This document shows, piece by piece, positions 14,801 through 25,992 of a DNA stretch of 64,000 nucleotides. The notes beneath the pieces are model-generated. The model did not search any database. It had not been told where the DNA came from and worked only from the letters and a program-made list of their open reading frames with translations. The DNA lies in the NCBI RefSeq assembly GCF_020740795.1, contig NC_067312.1:51293905-51357904 (forward strand). Reading direction: 5' to 3'. Source of the DNA: Apus apus. Its lineage: Eukaryota > Chordata > Aves > Apodiformes > Apodidae. Position 1 is the stretch's first letter. Each line of letters starts with the position of its first letter. The translations under genes were made by a program, and so were the position numbers.

Positions 14801-17047
14801 GATTTGCAAAAAAACCTAGTAATTTCATTACTAACTTCAGTAATAATGGTTTTGGAGGTAAGAGCACCACTGAATGAAGGGAAAAACATACAAAATTAAC
14901 AAGCAATGGGCACAGTCTGCTGAACAAGACATGAAGTAGGCCTAGCTATAAAAAGTAGTGGGTAAGGGAAGAAACTTAGAGGAATGAAGAGTAAATCTTT
15001 GGACATTCAGACATTGAACTTGCATGAGCTGATGCAAAAATCGGAAGGGCCAAATGTGCTTTAATGAAAATTCAAAAGCTGAAGAGAGCTCTAATTGTTC
15101 AAACAATATATGAAGCACAGTAAATCAAAACAAAAAAGAAGTTATGCTCCAAAGGGGATCAACTTTATACTAAGCCAACCTGACTAGAGAAGTGAAAATT
15201 ATAAAGTTATATTTGGAACTTACTGAAACTACTTCCATTGTTTTCTACATAACATCATGTGTCTCCGTAACACCAATGAAGAAGTGGGGATAGTGTTTTT
15301 GTTCATGTAAACCTACTGGTAGACCTGTTTATGTCTGGAAAGGAACCTACTTAAACCACAAGATAACCTCAAAAGGCTCTGTGCAACTCAGGGATTCAAT
15401 CCCATACAGGAATCAAAGACCAAAGTCTCCAGTTTCACTGTTAGTGAGTACCACCTGATACATGCCTGAAACCTTTCAGCTAGAGTAACTCTTTCCTGCA
15501 TAGCAGAAAACACACTTCAAAAGCTGTTTGTTATTTTGCATCAGATGACAAAGCAATATGAATGATGGCATGAAAAAAAGGTGATGATAATAACTGAACC
15601 TTGCATGCACAGGTGGGTGAGAATGTTGATTCTAAATACAGAAAACTGTCTGTTAAACATCCATTACAAGTTCTAGGAAAATTCAGAATAAAACAGCTTT
15701 TCAGATTTTGGACAAAATAAAAATATCTGCAGAGGCATAATTTTAAAATGCATTCTCAATTCAGTATTCATTCCTACCAAAAGTTTTCATCAGAACTTTC
15801 TGTAACTCTTCTTCATCAACCTAGAGGGAATAATTTCCTATAGCAGAAGCAATTATGGGAAATAAGGAATCTACAACACAAAGGCCTGTGAGATCACCAT
15901 CTAGGTCTTGTTCCTCTCAACATGCCCTCACCTGGTTTAACACTGCACAGAAGATACTATGTTCAGTTATGTTACTTCAGTCCTTGTCTCATTAGGATTG
16001 GAAGGTATCTAATAAGCTCCAAGGGAAGGAAGCCACACCTATATTCCACCCTGACTATGGCAACTTACTCCATGAGAGAAATCAGGCTGGTGGTATTAGA
16101 AAGGGGCAGGTGAAGGGCATGTCACCACATAAGTCAGGAGAGGGTAAGTAGGAATGTTCTGGAAGCAACCCTTGTTTCACAAAAGCTAGAGTGTGGTATG
16201 TATCACACTGCTCATCCCTGAGCCAAATGAAGCATGGCCTCTGTAAAAATCCCAGCTGCACCCTTTTGTTTTCTTAAGCTTACCAGAGTTTGTGTAGAAA
16301 GCATAAACTGGGACAAAAGTGATGCTGCAATCCAGTTTCACAGTCCATATGGAAAGCCATAGCTCCATGTCTTGCCACTGGAGTTGACCAAGAAGCACAG
16401 ACAGCAGAACGTTGCTCTGGAATGTGCCCGATTTGTGGTGCTCTGCAGAGCTGTGTGGTGCTAAGAAGGCCAAGAACCAGGCTCCAGATCTAGTCACACA
16501 CTTGTGTCTGAGCCAACCATTTTATTGACTTTTGCTAGCAGCTTCCTGTGTTTCTCCTGTAAGCATGGTCTGCTCACTAGTCTGTCTTCCCCCTTTCCTG
16601 TTTGCTAATTTCAAATACAGTTGATAGTGGTGCCAAAGTCTCAAACATACTAAATTCTTGCAAGTTCTACGGAAAGCACATAGTGAAAGACTCTGTAAGT
16701 GCTCCTGCTGAGAAAAATATTGCAATGTGATGCAACATTCAACCTTGATTAGACACCCTAGGGGTTAAAAAACAACTAACTAAACAAACAAAACCAAAAC
16801 AAAAAAACCCACACACATGGAAGAAGGTCAGGAAATCAAAACAAAAGGTTTCTTCTTCATACAACAAAAGCGTAAGCTGTGCTAGTCCTTACTTGAGGAT
16901 GTAGCAAATGCCATGTCAATAACAAAACCCTTGGAAATCCAGGTTTGTTTGTTCTGGTCCTCATAGAACTTATGACTACATTTCTTAAAAAAACTCAAAC
17001 AAACAACAAAAAAACAACTGACAAAAAAAGAAAAAAACACAACAAAA

Positions 17048-17966
17048 AATCTTGATAAGGACATAGAGTGTATCATCAGTAAGTTTGCAGATGACACCAA
17101 GCTAGGCGGGAGTGTTGGTCTGCATGAGGACAGGGAGGCTCTACAGAGGGACTTGGATAGATAAGATCGTTGGGCTAATATTAATGGTATGGGCTTCAAC
17201 AAGGCCAAGTCCTGCACTTGGGCCACAACAACCCCAGGCAACCCTACAGGCTTGGGGAAGTGTGGCTGGAAAGTGTCTGGCAGAAAAGGACCTGGGGGCT
17301 CTAATCGACAAGCAGCTGAATATGAGCCAGCAGTGTGCCCAGGTGGCCAAGAAAGCCAATGGCATCCTGGCTTGTATTAGAAACAGTGTGATCAGCAGAA
17401 GCAGAGAGGTGATTGTCCCCCTGTACTCAGCACTGGTCAGGCCACACCTGGAGTGTTGTGTCCAGTTTTGGGCACCTCAATTCAAGAGAGGTATCGAGGT
17501 GCTGGAGCGAGTACAGAGGAGGGCAACGAAGCTGGTGAAGGGCCCAGAGAATCAATCTTGTGAAGAACACTTGAAGGAGCTGGGAATGTTTAGTTTGAGG
17601 AAGAGGAGGCTGAGGGGAGACCTCATCAGTCTCTACAACTACCTGAAAGGTCATTGTAGAGAGGTTGGTGCTAGTCTCTTCTCACAGGTAATTAGCGACA
17701 GAACAAGAGGGAAGGGCTTCAAGCTGCACCAGGGGAGGTTTAGACTGGACCTTAGGAATTTTTTTTTTCACAGAAAGAGTGGTCAGACACTGGAATAGGC
17801 TGTCCAAGGAAGTGGTTGAGCCACCATCCCTGGGTGTATTTAAGGGCTGTTTGAATGTGGTGTTGGTGGATATGGTTTAGGGGAGAACTTTGTAGAGTAG
17901 GGATGATGGTTGGGCTTAGTGATCCCAAGGGTCTTTTCCAACCTGAATAGTTCTATGATTCTAAGA
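17048..17966 (+). mobile_element. CR1 LINE fragment (3' end, plus strand)
   Basis: A 5'-truncated CR1 on the plus strand that starts inside the reverse transcriptase, in the segment encoding FADDTKLGG (the catalytic DD, 17080-17108 region). It runs through the ORF2 C-terminus, where 17112-17798 stays open for 228 codons, and ends in a 3' UTR with 'ttctatgattcta'. Conserved CR1 blocks for a '[14 protein letters not shown]'-like stretch and '[10 protein letters not shown]' are visible. A frame break occurs near 17160-17230. The long open frame is CR1 sequence, not a host gene. Confidence 0.92.
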
Positions 17967-18257
17967 ACTGGACTCTGACAACAGGTCAGTTACATGCAAA
18001 GCCAGAACACAGATAAGCAAGCTCTTCAGGAAGATGTATGAAGTACCTCTGAATGCAAAAAATATTCCTTAATTTAGGACACATGAAAAGAAAGACTATT
18101 GGGATGACTAGTGCAGGCTCTCTTAAAAATTTTTTTAAAAAAATCTAGGTGTGTAGTTTTTTAGAAGAAATCCTGATGGCAGTAAAGCTGTAACAAAACC
18201 CTCCGAATTTATCTTTTGTTAAATTACACCAATAACACATTTAAAAGTCATACCTAC

Positions 18258-18502
18258 CTAAACTGTTATTGCTGCTAGTTGGCCAGGAAGCTATCCTATC
18301 CCTTAAATTTTTCTTCTTACAAGAGTCCGATTTCACAGAAAGCTCCACTTCCTCCTTCCTGATTTCTCGTACCAGTTCCATGCGGCACAGACTAAAATCC
18401 TGGAAGGAAATTTTTCCATTTTCATCTGCTCCCAGCTGGTGCATGATCTCTGCGACAGACTCCTCCATATTCAGCTGGCGGCACACCATCAGCAAGTCAT
18501 TC
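18258..18502 (-). CDS. MCC: MCC exon 2: second half of EF-hand region
   Basis: A 245-bp exon. Its acceptor is CTTCAG before base 18502 and its donor is GTAGGT starting at base 18257. The first base completes the split Arg codon of exon 1, so the first EF-hand loop (exon 1 DGDGDGFIS) finishes here with R-N-D. Next come NDLLMVCRQLNM, a degenerate second EF loop around ADENGKISFQDF (Gly, not Asp, at loop position 1), a charged VREIRKEEVEL helix and a basic stretch ending RDRIASWPTSSNNSLG. The protein matches the N-terminal EF-hand extension that distinguishes long MCC. A second possible donor (GTATG) lies four bases further on, but only the chosen one keeps frame with exon 3. Confidence 0.95.
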
Positions 18503-21500
18503 CTGAAGATATTTTTAGAGGGAAAATGGGGGCAGGGGAAGGATGGAAGTAGAATAAAGATTGGAGAAATGAGAACAGAGAAGAAAAAAAACAAAAACAA
18601 AAACACCACAATTTAGTTCAGAAGAAGAGGAATACTAACTCTGTCTCATTTGGAAATGCATTAATGCATAGGCATTTAAAACCAGTAAGTCAATTTTTGG
18701 TTCTGTTAATTGAACAAGAACTGAGGAAGTTGATACGACTGAGGCTGGTAAGAAATTCCAACACAGAAAGATTATGGAAAAGAAGGCAACAGTTTTCTTT
18801 ATGTGTTATCCTCTATTTCCATGCTATTATTACCACTTTTACTAGCAGAGATGGACACAAGGGAGAGCTCAATGAATCCTGCTGCTGATCTTCACTGTAC
18901 CTTCTGAAAAGGTGACATAATACGAATTTAAATAATTATCTTACGTCTAGAACAATGGCTACTTAAATTTCCCTTTTACACAGGACAGCCTAAGGAAGTG
19001 TCTTTTGTCCCTGGACAGCAGTGAGCCAAAGAAGAAAAACAAGGACACAGAAAACAGCAGAAAATACTATTTCAGATAACTGGCTTCAAGCCTGTCTACA
19101 AATACTATGACTACAACACACGAAAAATACACTAGCACCAACTGGGAGTGGCCAAAAGATAGCTGCAAACAAATCAACATGGAAGACACTTGAAGCATAT
19201 GATACATTTACAAATTTACACTATGTGCTTTTAGGAGAGAAGCATGCAAATAGCCCTGAACATAGTAACATGGCTTAAAATAAAAATAATAAAAAAGTCA
19301 GCAACACTATGATCAATGCCATTGTTCATTTTATTGTGAAGACAACAACCTCAAAAACATAGCTTCAGCTTGATTTGGGGCATAACACTAGTCTCGGGAG
19401 AAAACAGTCTGAGGGGTTTGTTCCCCATTACTGTGCCTTTCTTCTTTTTCAAAACTAAGTTAAGATTGAGTATATTGAAAAAATTCTCAACAGTAGCAAA
19501 TGGTAAAAAAAAAATAAAAATAAAAATAAATCAGCAGTTGGTAACTAAAGAATGGTGAATAGCCATTAACACATCTACTCAGGGAACAACAGGAAAGAAG
19601 ATACTGTATGTTAATTGGATATGAATGTAAGTTGTCCATTAGACAAACACCTGATACTCTCCAACAGTGGCAGATGTGCAGCGCAGTGAAATTCCTCAGT
19701 CATTTGTTTCATCAGAGATTAAATCAACCACTCAAAGGGAAGGTTTTTTGAATATATTGTCACACTATTTTTTAAAAAACTGTAAACCACTGTATAAAGA
19801 CATTGCTGTTCTTAGGCAAACAGAACCCTTCAGCTGTAAACTTAACCCAAATAATCCTCCTGAGCATACACTGAAAGCACCTCTGCTCCTTTCCAGATGC
19901 TCATCATTTTTATACACAGAAAGTTGATAGACTCAGGGCTGTCTCATTCTGCTGCTACGCAAGAGAAACTTAGCTAACAAAAAAAAACCAAACAAGAGTC
20001 AAAAGAACCTCTTTCATCCTCTTTTCCTCCTGTTCCTCTCCCATCTAGTCCTGTCGCACTTCAGAGAGAAAAAGGCATGCGGAGAAAGAAGGCAACAAAT
20101 CCTGCAAAAGCTTCTCCAGCAACTGAAGGATGACAGATACGTATCTGTCAAATTACATCTAATCATATTATAATCAAAATGTGGGTAAACCAATTCAGTC
20201 AGATCTGAAGCAACTGCTGCTCTACACTATCAGAATCTTCTTGGTGCCCCATTCCCTCTGATTTAAAAAAGTTTAAAAGAATTAACACTACTATTCCTTT
20301 TCTAAGCAATCGAGGAATCAACAAAGAGAGGTGCTATGCTGGACCTTGTCCTCACCAACAAGGAAGGGCTGGTGACAGATGCTAAGCTCAAGGGCAGCCT
20401 AGGTTGCAGTGACCATGAAATGGTGGAGTTCAAGATCCTTAGGACAGCAAGGAGGGCTACCAGCAAGCGTACTACCCTTGACTTCAGAAGGGCGACTTCG
20501 GCCTTTTCAGGAACCTGCTTGAGAGAGTGTCTTGGGATAACATCCGGGTGGGTAGAGGGGCCCATGAAAACTGGCTGATATTCAAGGGTCACCTTCTCCA
20601 GGCCCAAGAGCATTGCATCCCAACTAAGAGGAAGTCAGGGAGAAACTCCAAGAGGCCAGCGTGGATGAGCAAGCAGCTCCTAGAAAAGCTCAATCTGAAG
20701 AAGGAAGCCTGCAGGGGGTGGAAGCTAGGGCAGGTATCCTGGGAGGATTACAGAGAGGTTGTCTGAGAAGCTAGGGATCAGGTGAGGAGAGCCAAATTCC
20801 TGCAAGAATTAAATCTTGCCAGGGATGTTAAGAAAAATAAGAAAAGCTTCTTTAGGTATGTTGGGGAGAAAAGGACATCCAAGGAGAGTGTAGACCCTCT
20901 CCTGAAGGAAATGGGCAAGGTAGCAACACAGGACATTGAAAAGGCTGAGGTCCTCAATGACTTCTTTGCTTCAGTCTTCTCTGGCAAGTGTTCCAACCTC
21001 AACACAAAGGCCACAGCAGGTGAAAGCAGGGACTGAGAGAGTGAATTACCCCCCGCTATAGGACTAGAGCAGGTTTGTGACCATCTAAAAAATCTGAAGG
21101 TGCATAAATCTATGGGACCTGATAGGATTCACCCACAGGTCCTGAGGGAGGTGGTGGATGCCCTTGCTAAGCCTCTATCCCTCAGGAGTCAGTATTAGGA
21201 CGAGTGCTGTTTAACATGGACAGTGGGATTGAGGGTATCCTCAGGACGTTTGCTGATGATACCAAGCTGTGTGGTGCGGTTGACACCCTAGAGGGAAAGG
21301 ATGCCATCCAGAGGGACCTTGACAGGCTGGAGAGGTGGGCCAATGCCATCTCATGAAGTTCAACAAGGCCAAGTGCAGGGTCCTGCACCTGGGTCAGCAC
21401 AACCCCAGGCACAAATACAGGCTGGGGGAGAGAATGGCTAGAGAGCAGTCCTGAGGAGAAGGACTTGGGGGTGGTAGTAGATGAGAAGCTTGACATGAGC

Positions 21501-21901
21501 TGCCAGTGTGTGCTGGAGCCCAGAGAGGCAATTGTGTCCTGGGCTGCATCAAAAGAAGTGTGGCCAGCAGGGTCAGGGAGGGGATTCTGCCCCTCTGCTC
21601 TGCTCTGGTGAGACCCCACCTGGAAACCTGGGTACAGTTCTGGTGCCCTTAGCACAAGAAAGATATGGAGCTGTTGGAGAGGGTCCAGAGAAAGGCCACC
21701 AAGATGATCAAAGGCCTGGAGCACCTCTGCTATGAAGACAGGCTGAGAGAGTTGGGGCTGCTCAGCGTGGAGAAGACAAGGCTCTAGGGAGACGTTATTG
21801 CACCTTCCAGTACTTGAAGGGGCTACAGGAAAGCTGGGGAGGGTTTTTTCATCAGAGAAGATAGTGATTGGACAAGGGGTAATGGTTTTAAACTGAGAGA
21901 G

Positions 21902-22322
21902 TGCTGGCGGCCAGGGAAGCAAGCAGTCCAGAATCAATGTGATTGATAAAGCAAGCTTCGATTTATTGAATACACAGTGTTACTTTTATACCCTTTTCCG
22001 AACCTATATGTAGTGAATTCATTGGATAGTAACTACTTGTAGTGAATTCATTGGATAGTAACTACTTGTAGTGATTTCACTGGATGGTAACTACTTGCAG
22101 TGATTTTACTGGATAGTAACACACATCTGAGTTCCAGGGTTCTTCCTTGTTTTCTATTGTTCTACTTCTCTACCTTGTCCTTGAGTTAGTTTAAGCTAAC
22201 AGAGAGATTGTTTATACTTGTGTTAGGCTAAAAAAAGAGATTGCTTGTACAGCTCCTATTTGTGTTACACTCTCAAGGCCTCTCGAGGAGATAGCAAGGG
22301 CTGCTCAAGCCATTCTTCAACA
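21902..22322 (-). mobile_element. Solo LTR (421 bp) inserted in CR1, 6-bp TSD
   Basis: The insert starts TG and ends CA, and is flanked by the direct repeat AGAGAG (21896-21901 and 22323-22328). The CR1 sequence is continuous once it is removed. On the minus strand the order is tandem U3 repeats, TATAAAAG (21983-21990) and AATAAA (21962-21967), so transcription would run leftward. There is no internal retroviral sequence, so this is a solo LTR left by LTR-LTR recombination. A 6-bp duplication is typical of alpha/betaretrovirus-like (class II) integrases. Its sequence differs from the LTRs of the provirus 1.3 kb away, so it belongs to another family. Confidence 0.85.
22009..22124 (-). repeat. 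Four 29-bp tandem repeats in LTR U3
   Basis: Four head-to-tail 29-bp units start at 22009, 22038, 22067 and 22096. Units 1 and 2 are identical; units 3 and 4 have diverged. On the minus strand each unit places an ATCCAAT-like motif upstream of the LTR TATA box (intact CCAAT in units 1 and 2, ATCCAGT in units 3 and 4). This looks like an amplified retroviral enhancer. Confidence 0.85.
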
Positions 22323-23663
22323 AGAGAGGGGAGATGTAGGTTAGATATTAGGAAGAAATTCCTCACTATAAGGGTGGTGAGGAACTGGAATGGGTTGCCC
22401 AGGGAGGCTGTTGATGCCCCATCCCTGGAGGTTTTTAAAGCCAGGTTGGATGAGGTTTTTTGCAGTCTGGTCTAGTGGCAGGATTCCCTGCTCATGGCAG
22501 GGGGGGTGGAACTGGATGATCTTTAAGGTCCCTTCCAACATCATGATTCTATTCTATGATTCTACTTTGCCATTCTCACTTTTCACTATTTCTTTCCTGC
22601 TATCCTTTTCTTAAATACTTTTTGAGCTACACTGCATGATACTACCACACAGATTAACCCCACAAGTAGTATTAATATGTCATGGTTTCTTTGAAGTGTT
22701 GCTTATTTTCGTGTTGTACAAAAGCCTTCAGTAGGAGGAAGGCAAAGGAAATGTGTAATAATACCAGTATTATTTGACTTATTACTATATTTAGTAGTAT
22801 TGCTGTTTCACTAATATCTTAACTTAATTCAGAAGGTTTCTATGAAAACAGGATAAACATCCAAAGCTCTTACATGAACAGTTTCACTAAAGTAATTTAT
22901 TCTCACAGCCAATGTCTACCTGTTCCACAGAAAGAAGCTGTACACGGCATGGAACTTTTTAAGTCTGTTCCATGCAGGAATTCCAGTGCTGCCACAGCAG
23001 ACTTCTTGGTAGAGATGTTAACAGTAAAACTGGGGTGTAATAATCATTATGACCATGTATTTGTCAATAAATAAATAAATAAACAAACAAACAAACATCT
23101 CCTCTTATTACAAGAAATAACTTCATTATAAGATAATTAAATTACACTGTGTAAGCCAAACATACATGATGGATACTTACAGTTAAAATTTTGGTCAGAG
23201 TTTTGCTCTTAGCTTTGAATCTGGTCAATGAAAAAATCGATAATCTCAGCATGGCTCAGTCCTCAGTTTTTAAAAATTCAGGCAACAAAACAAACCAATC
23301 TCACAAGGGTTGCAAAGAAAAAAAATAAGACAACAAAGCACTCAGATTTTTAAAAGGGGAACAACAAAGAAAATTAACTATGTCTACAGGTGTTCCCTTG
23401 AGACAGGTGAGACAGCACCACAGACTGAGTGACTCCCCAGAGGTGTGCTAATTTTGAAGTAACTGTCAGGAGAAGAGGGGTAAAGTGATCCTGCCAAGGG
23501 TTCCCAGGACAGAGGAGCTGCTTTTCCAGACTGTGGTGGTAGGAGGCTGTGGCACTGGCACAGGCATCACACTGCCCCATCTGCCACTGCTGTAAACCTC
23601 CACCTCAATACAGCCCACACAAGATATCTCCAAATCCATATCTGGTTGATGACCCTTAAGCTG

Positions 23664-23669
23664 CTAAGA
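23664..23669. repeat. Provirus target-site duplication, left copy
   Basis: CTAAGA directly precedes the TG of the left LTR and is repeated at 30826-30831 after the CA of the right LTR. This shows the provirus ends are intact and not rearranged. Confidence 0.95.
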
Positions 23670-24166
23670 TGTTGAGATAAATCCAATCAGGAGTAGGGCC
23701 GAGCAACAACACGACAACCAATACGATCTTGCATATCGTTCCACTTTATTGTTAGTTCAGTTACTCCTTATATACTTTAAGTTACTGTCCACGCAGCTGT
23801 GCATGCGGACAGATACCTTATGTGATTGGCTAAATACCACTGGTCACGAGGCAATCTTTACTTTGCTATTGGTTAGTCATTATGTTATGACTTTATTCAT
23901 CACATTAGGCCTTTATGCATTATAAGCAGTAAATAGATACATTCTGCAGTCTTCTCATCCGTCTTCTCATCCTTGGGTGCCCAAAGAAGATACATTTCTC
24001 CAGGTTCCGAAGGCTAAAGACAATCCTGGCTTTAAAGAAGAACAATGATTAGTTTCATACTCTGCTACTACAGCAAGGATTGTTGAATTCTTGCAAGCTT
24101 ACAAAATCATGTCCCTGCTGCATAAGAAATTCATTCACAACTGGCTGTATTAAAAATTGCTCTACA
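23670..24166 (-). repeat. Proviral 3' LTR
   Basis: A 497-bp LTR, TG to CA. On the minus strand it has CCAAT motifs (ATTGG on the plus strand at about 23824 and 23869), a TATATAAGG TATA box at 23767-23776 and AATAAA at 23745-23750. U3 overlaps the last codons of env. The paired LTR is 30329-30825. Confidence 0.95.
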
Positions 24167-25495
24167 CTTCCCCCTTTTTCTTTTTGCAACAGCCAAACAT
24201 GATTCATCACAGACTGCAGGCTATTTTGGATAAAGCACAAACAACAAGCAAGTAATATAAAAGCTACAATCACTATTACAAAAATTAAAAGTCCTCCCCT
24301 GACTAGATCTAACAACCAGCCTGTTAAACCCCATTTGTTAAACAATTGATCTAACCAAGAGCTGGAAAGGGTTATATGCCGAAAGTTCTCCTGTAGAAGT
24401 TGAAGTCGTTTATGAATGGACACAGAATGATCTGATAAATTCATGCAACACATGCCTTCAAAATCCTCACATCCATGACCGTGAGCCAAAAGCAAAAAAT
24501 CAATTGCTGCACGGTTTTGCAGTGTAGCGTGTCGGATGCTATCAACATCATTCAATAAATCATTCAGTATCAATGAGGTACGGTTAAATTGTTTCACTCC
24601 CCAACAAGCCAAACGTTCAATATTTTTGTCATTAATTGCAGTCATGACTCCAGGCACAAAAATTACTGATAAAATTGCTGCACTGTGACTTGGTATCTCA
24701 ACATGGTCATTACAACGCTCATCAAAATAATGTAGTGAGCGCTTCTGCTGAGCAGCTGAAACAAGATTTCTCATTGTTGGGGTAAGCATTGTCAGCCGAC
24801 CAAGATAACAAGGTCCTCCTATCGGCCTATATGGAATACCAGGCCAGGCACGGTCACCACATATGAGAAAAATTCCTTTAGGCAGTAATTTTCCCCCCAT
24901 GGTGTTTACCAATGCTCGAGTTTCTATCTCATTAGGCCAATGTTTGGTATCACCACTAACATCCTGAAACATAATCCTGTTTTTATCATGTCCCATATGC
25001 CGTTCTTGTGCCTCAAAGATAAAAGATCCAGTACCATTATAAGCATACAATTGATCTGGGGCACAGTTAGCCATGTGAGACAAGTTGCTTAATGGAACAG
25101 GAGGCACACTTGCCATTAATCCAACTTCTTGTAATGGGTTTGGACTGCTTACTTTTAGGCCTTGAACAAACACTTTCTGCCATATAGACTGATTATAGGC
25201 AGGCCATGTATAATGGCCTTGCTTTAAACATTCTCCTGTGGCTCATGTAGTAAAATCAGGTGCCTTTCCTGACCACCAACTCTTAGATGCATTGATCATT
25301 TCTTCCACATCATGTAATGGTATGCCAATTAAACAAGTACGGAAAGGATTGTCTGCTGTTTCCATGCTTAGACATAGGTCTGTTACTCCTGAGGCATTAG
25401 CCTAAGTAAGCCAAATATTTGGCCTAGGAGATATTTGTGAAATTTGTGAAATCAAGTTACGGGCAATCCCCCACAGGCACAAGATGCACATTCCA
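24055..25495 (-). pseudogene. env: ERV env, alpharetrovirus-type, decayed
   Basis: The frame is open for 372 codons (24055-25173) and its coding sense continues upstream to about 25.49 kb, broken by a TGA near 25.24 kb and a TAG near 25.4 kb. A hydrophobic stretch (MCILCLWGIA) near 25.49 kb could be a signal peptide. The surface subunit ends at a weak QQKR cleavage site. The TM subunit has an internal hydrophobic fusion segment (AAILSVIFVPGVMTA) between two cysteines, an immunosuppressive-domain-like region (described only), a CX6CC motif (CEDFEGMCC) and a membrane anchor (LLIFVIVIVAFILLACC). The Cys-flanked internal fusion loop with CX6CC is the alpharetrovirus pattern, not that of classical betaretroviruses. 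The frame runs through the polypurine tract and stops inside U3. Confidence 0.88.
24167..24184 (-). other. Polypurine tract
   Basis: Read on the minus strand this is AAAGAAAAAGGGGGAAG, immediately before the 3' LTR. It is the plus-strand DNA priming site of retroviral reverse transcription. It lies within the open env frame, where it encodes a Lys-Glu-Lys-Gly-Gly stretch. Confidence 0.9.
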
Positions 25496-25648
25496 ACCTA
25501 AACATTTTTTACGCAGAGAGAATGTTACAGCGCGTACTGCAGCTTGCATGCGCCAACAAATATAAGCTAGATCTCTTTGATGAAGGCTTTCTGGCATCCA
25601 CACTTCCGGAAAAGGTGTATTTTCATCTACCCCATAAACTGAGCACAA
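25457..25648 (-). pseudogene. Open frame between Cys-rich ORF and env, unknown
   Basis: About 60 open codons in a third frame, overlapping the end of the Cys-rich ORF by 22 bases and ending just upstream of the env signal-like stretch. The translation (for example VWMPESLHQRDLAYICW) has no motif I recognise. The frames before and after it are both frame 0, so it may be the middle of one long env leader broken by two indels, or a non-coding coincidence. Confidence 0.4.
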
Positions 25649-25992
25649 TCTCTGAGAAATTGCTGAATTTCAAACCGTGATCGACATTCCCTACATAATA
25701 GATGTGTTACATAAATCCAATGAGATTGTCTATGAAATATACTATTACAACTTCCACATTGAAACACTAATACACAGTTAGAAGAACAAAAAGGGCAGAC
25801 AAGGTCAGCATTACACTGTACACGTTGATTGACGCTATAATTGCCAAAGCTTCTGCCTTGTATAATGACGCTAGCTACTGCATCTGGTGAAAAGTTCAGC
25901 AGATTCAAGAGTTGTTGCAGTTGTCAAAAATATGGTTCACAGAAATATTGTCGCCTCCACAATCTTCGTTCTTCGTCTGGATCTCTTGACAT
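25627..25992 (-). pseudogene. Arg-rich/Cys-rich ORF between integrase and env, unknown
   Basis: An ATG at 25990-25992 opens a 122-codon frame that overlaps the integrase C-terminus in another frame. Its N-terminus has an arginine cluster, RRLWRR (residues 9-14). An in-frame TGA sits at codon 23 (25924-25926). The second half has three CxxC pairs (CPFC, CGSC, CREC) plus extra Cys and His, a pattern suited to zinc binding, and it ends at a TAG at 25627. I do not recognise the family. The position, overlapping pol and in the same frame as env, is where betaretroviruses start env and encode RNA-export leader proteins (Rec, Rem, Rej), whose basic motifs are arginine-rich. A similar role here is inference only. 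It could also be a captured host zinc-ribbon or simply the env leader. Confidence 0.55.

Larger units (their letters stand above)
11141..18257 (-). other. MCC: MCC intron 2
   Basis: A 7.1-kb intron between exons 2 and 3. It carries two CR1 fragments in opposite orientations (about 11.2-11.8 kb minus, 17.05-17.96 kb plus), an A20 tract at about 11884 next to the first, and short A-rich tracts near 16.8 and 17.0 kb. Nothing else in it looks coding: remaining open frames are short and featureless. Confidence 0.7.
20298..22564 (+). mobile_element. CR1 LINE with internal deletion and nested LTR
   Basis: A plus-strand CR1 that begins in the endonuclease domain: MLDLVLTNKEGLVTDAKLK and the catalytic-type CSDHEMVEF block at about 20336-20440. 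It continues through the linker and then jumps at about 21180 from the pre-RT region directly to PQESVLG/FADDTKLCG, which implies a deletion of much of the RT palm. The C-terminal ORF2 follows to 21901. After the inserted LTR, the element resumes at 22323 and ends with the 3' UTR and 'ttctattctatgattcta'. Many stops and frameshifts show that it is inactive. Confidence 0.92.

Noticed and set aside
17112..17798. 228-codon open frame on the plus strand as a host gene
   Set aside because: It is the CR1 ORF2 C-terminus, followed by the CR1 3' UTR and terminal repeat.
22009..22124. Regular 29-bp direct repeats that look CRISPR-like
   Set aside because: The units abut with no spacers, and they lie inside a TG...CA LTR with TATA and poly(A) signals.
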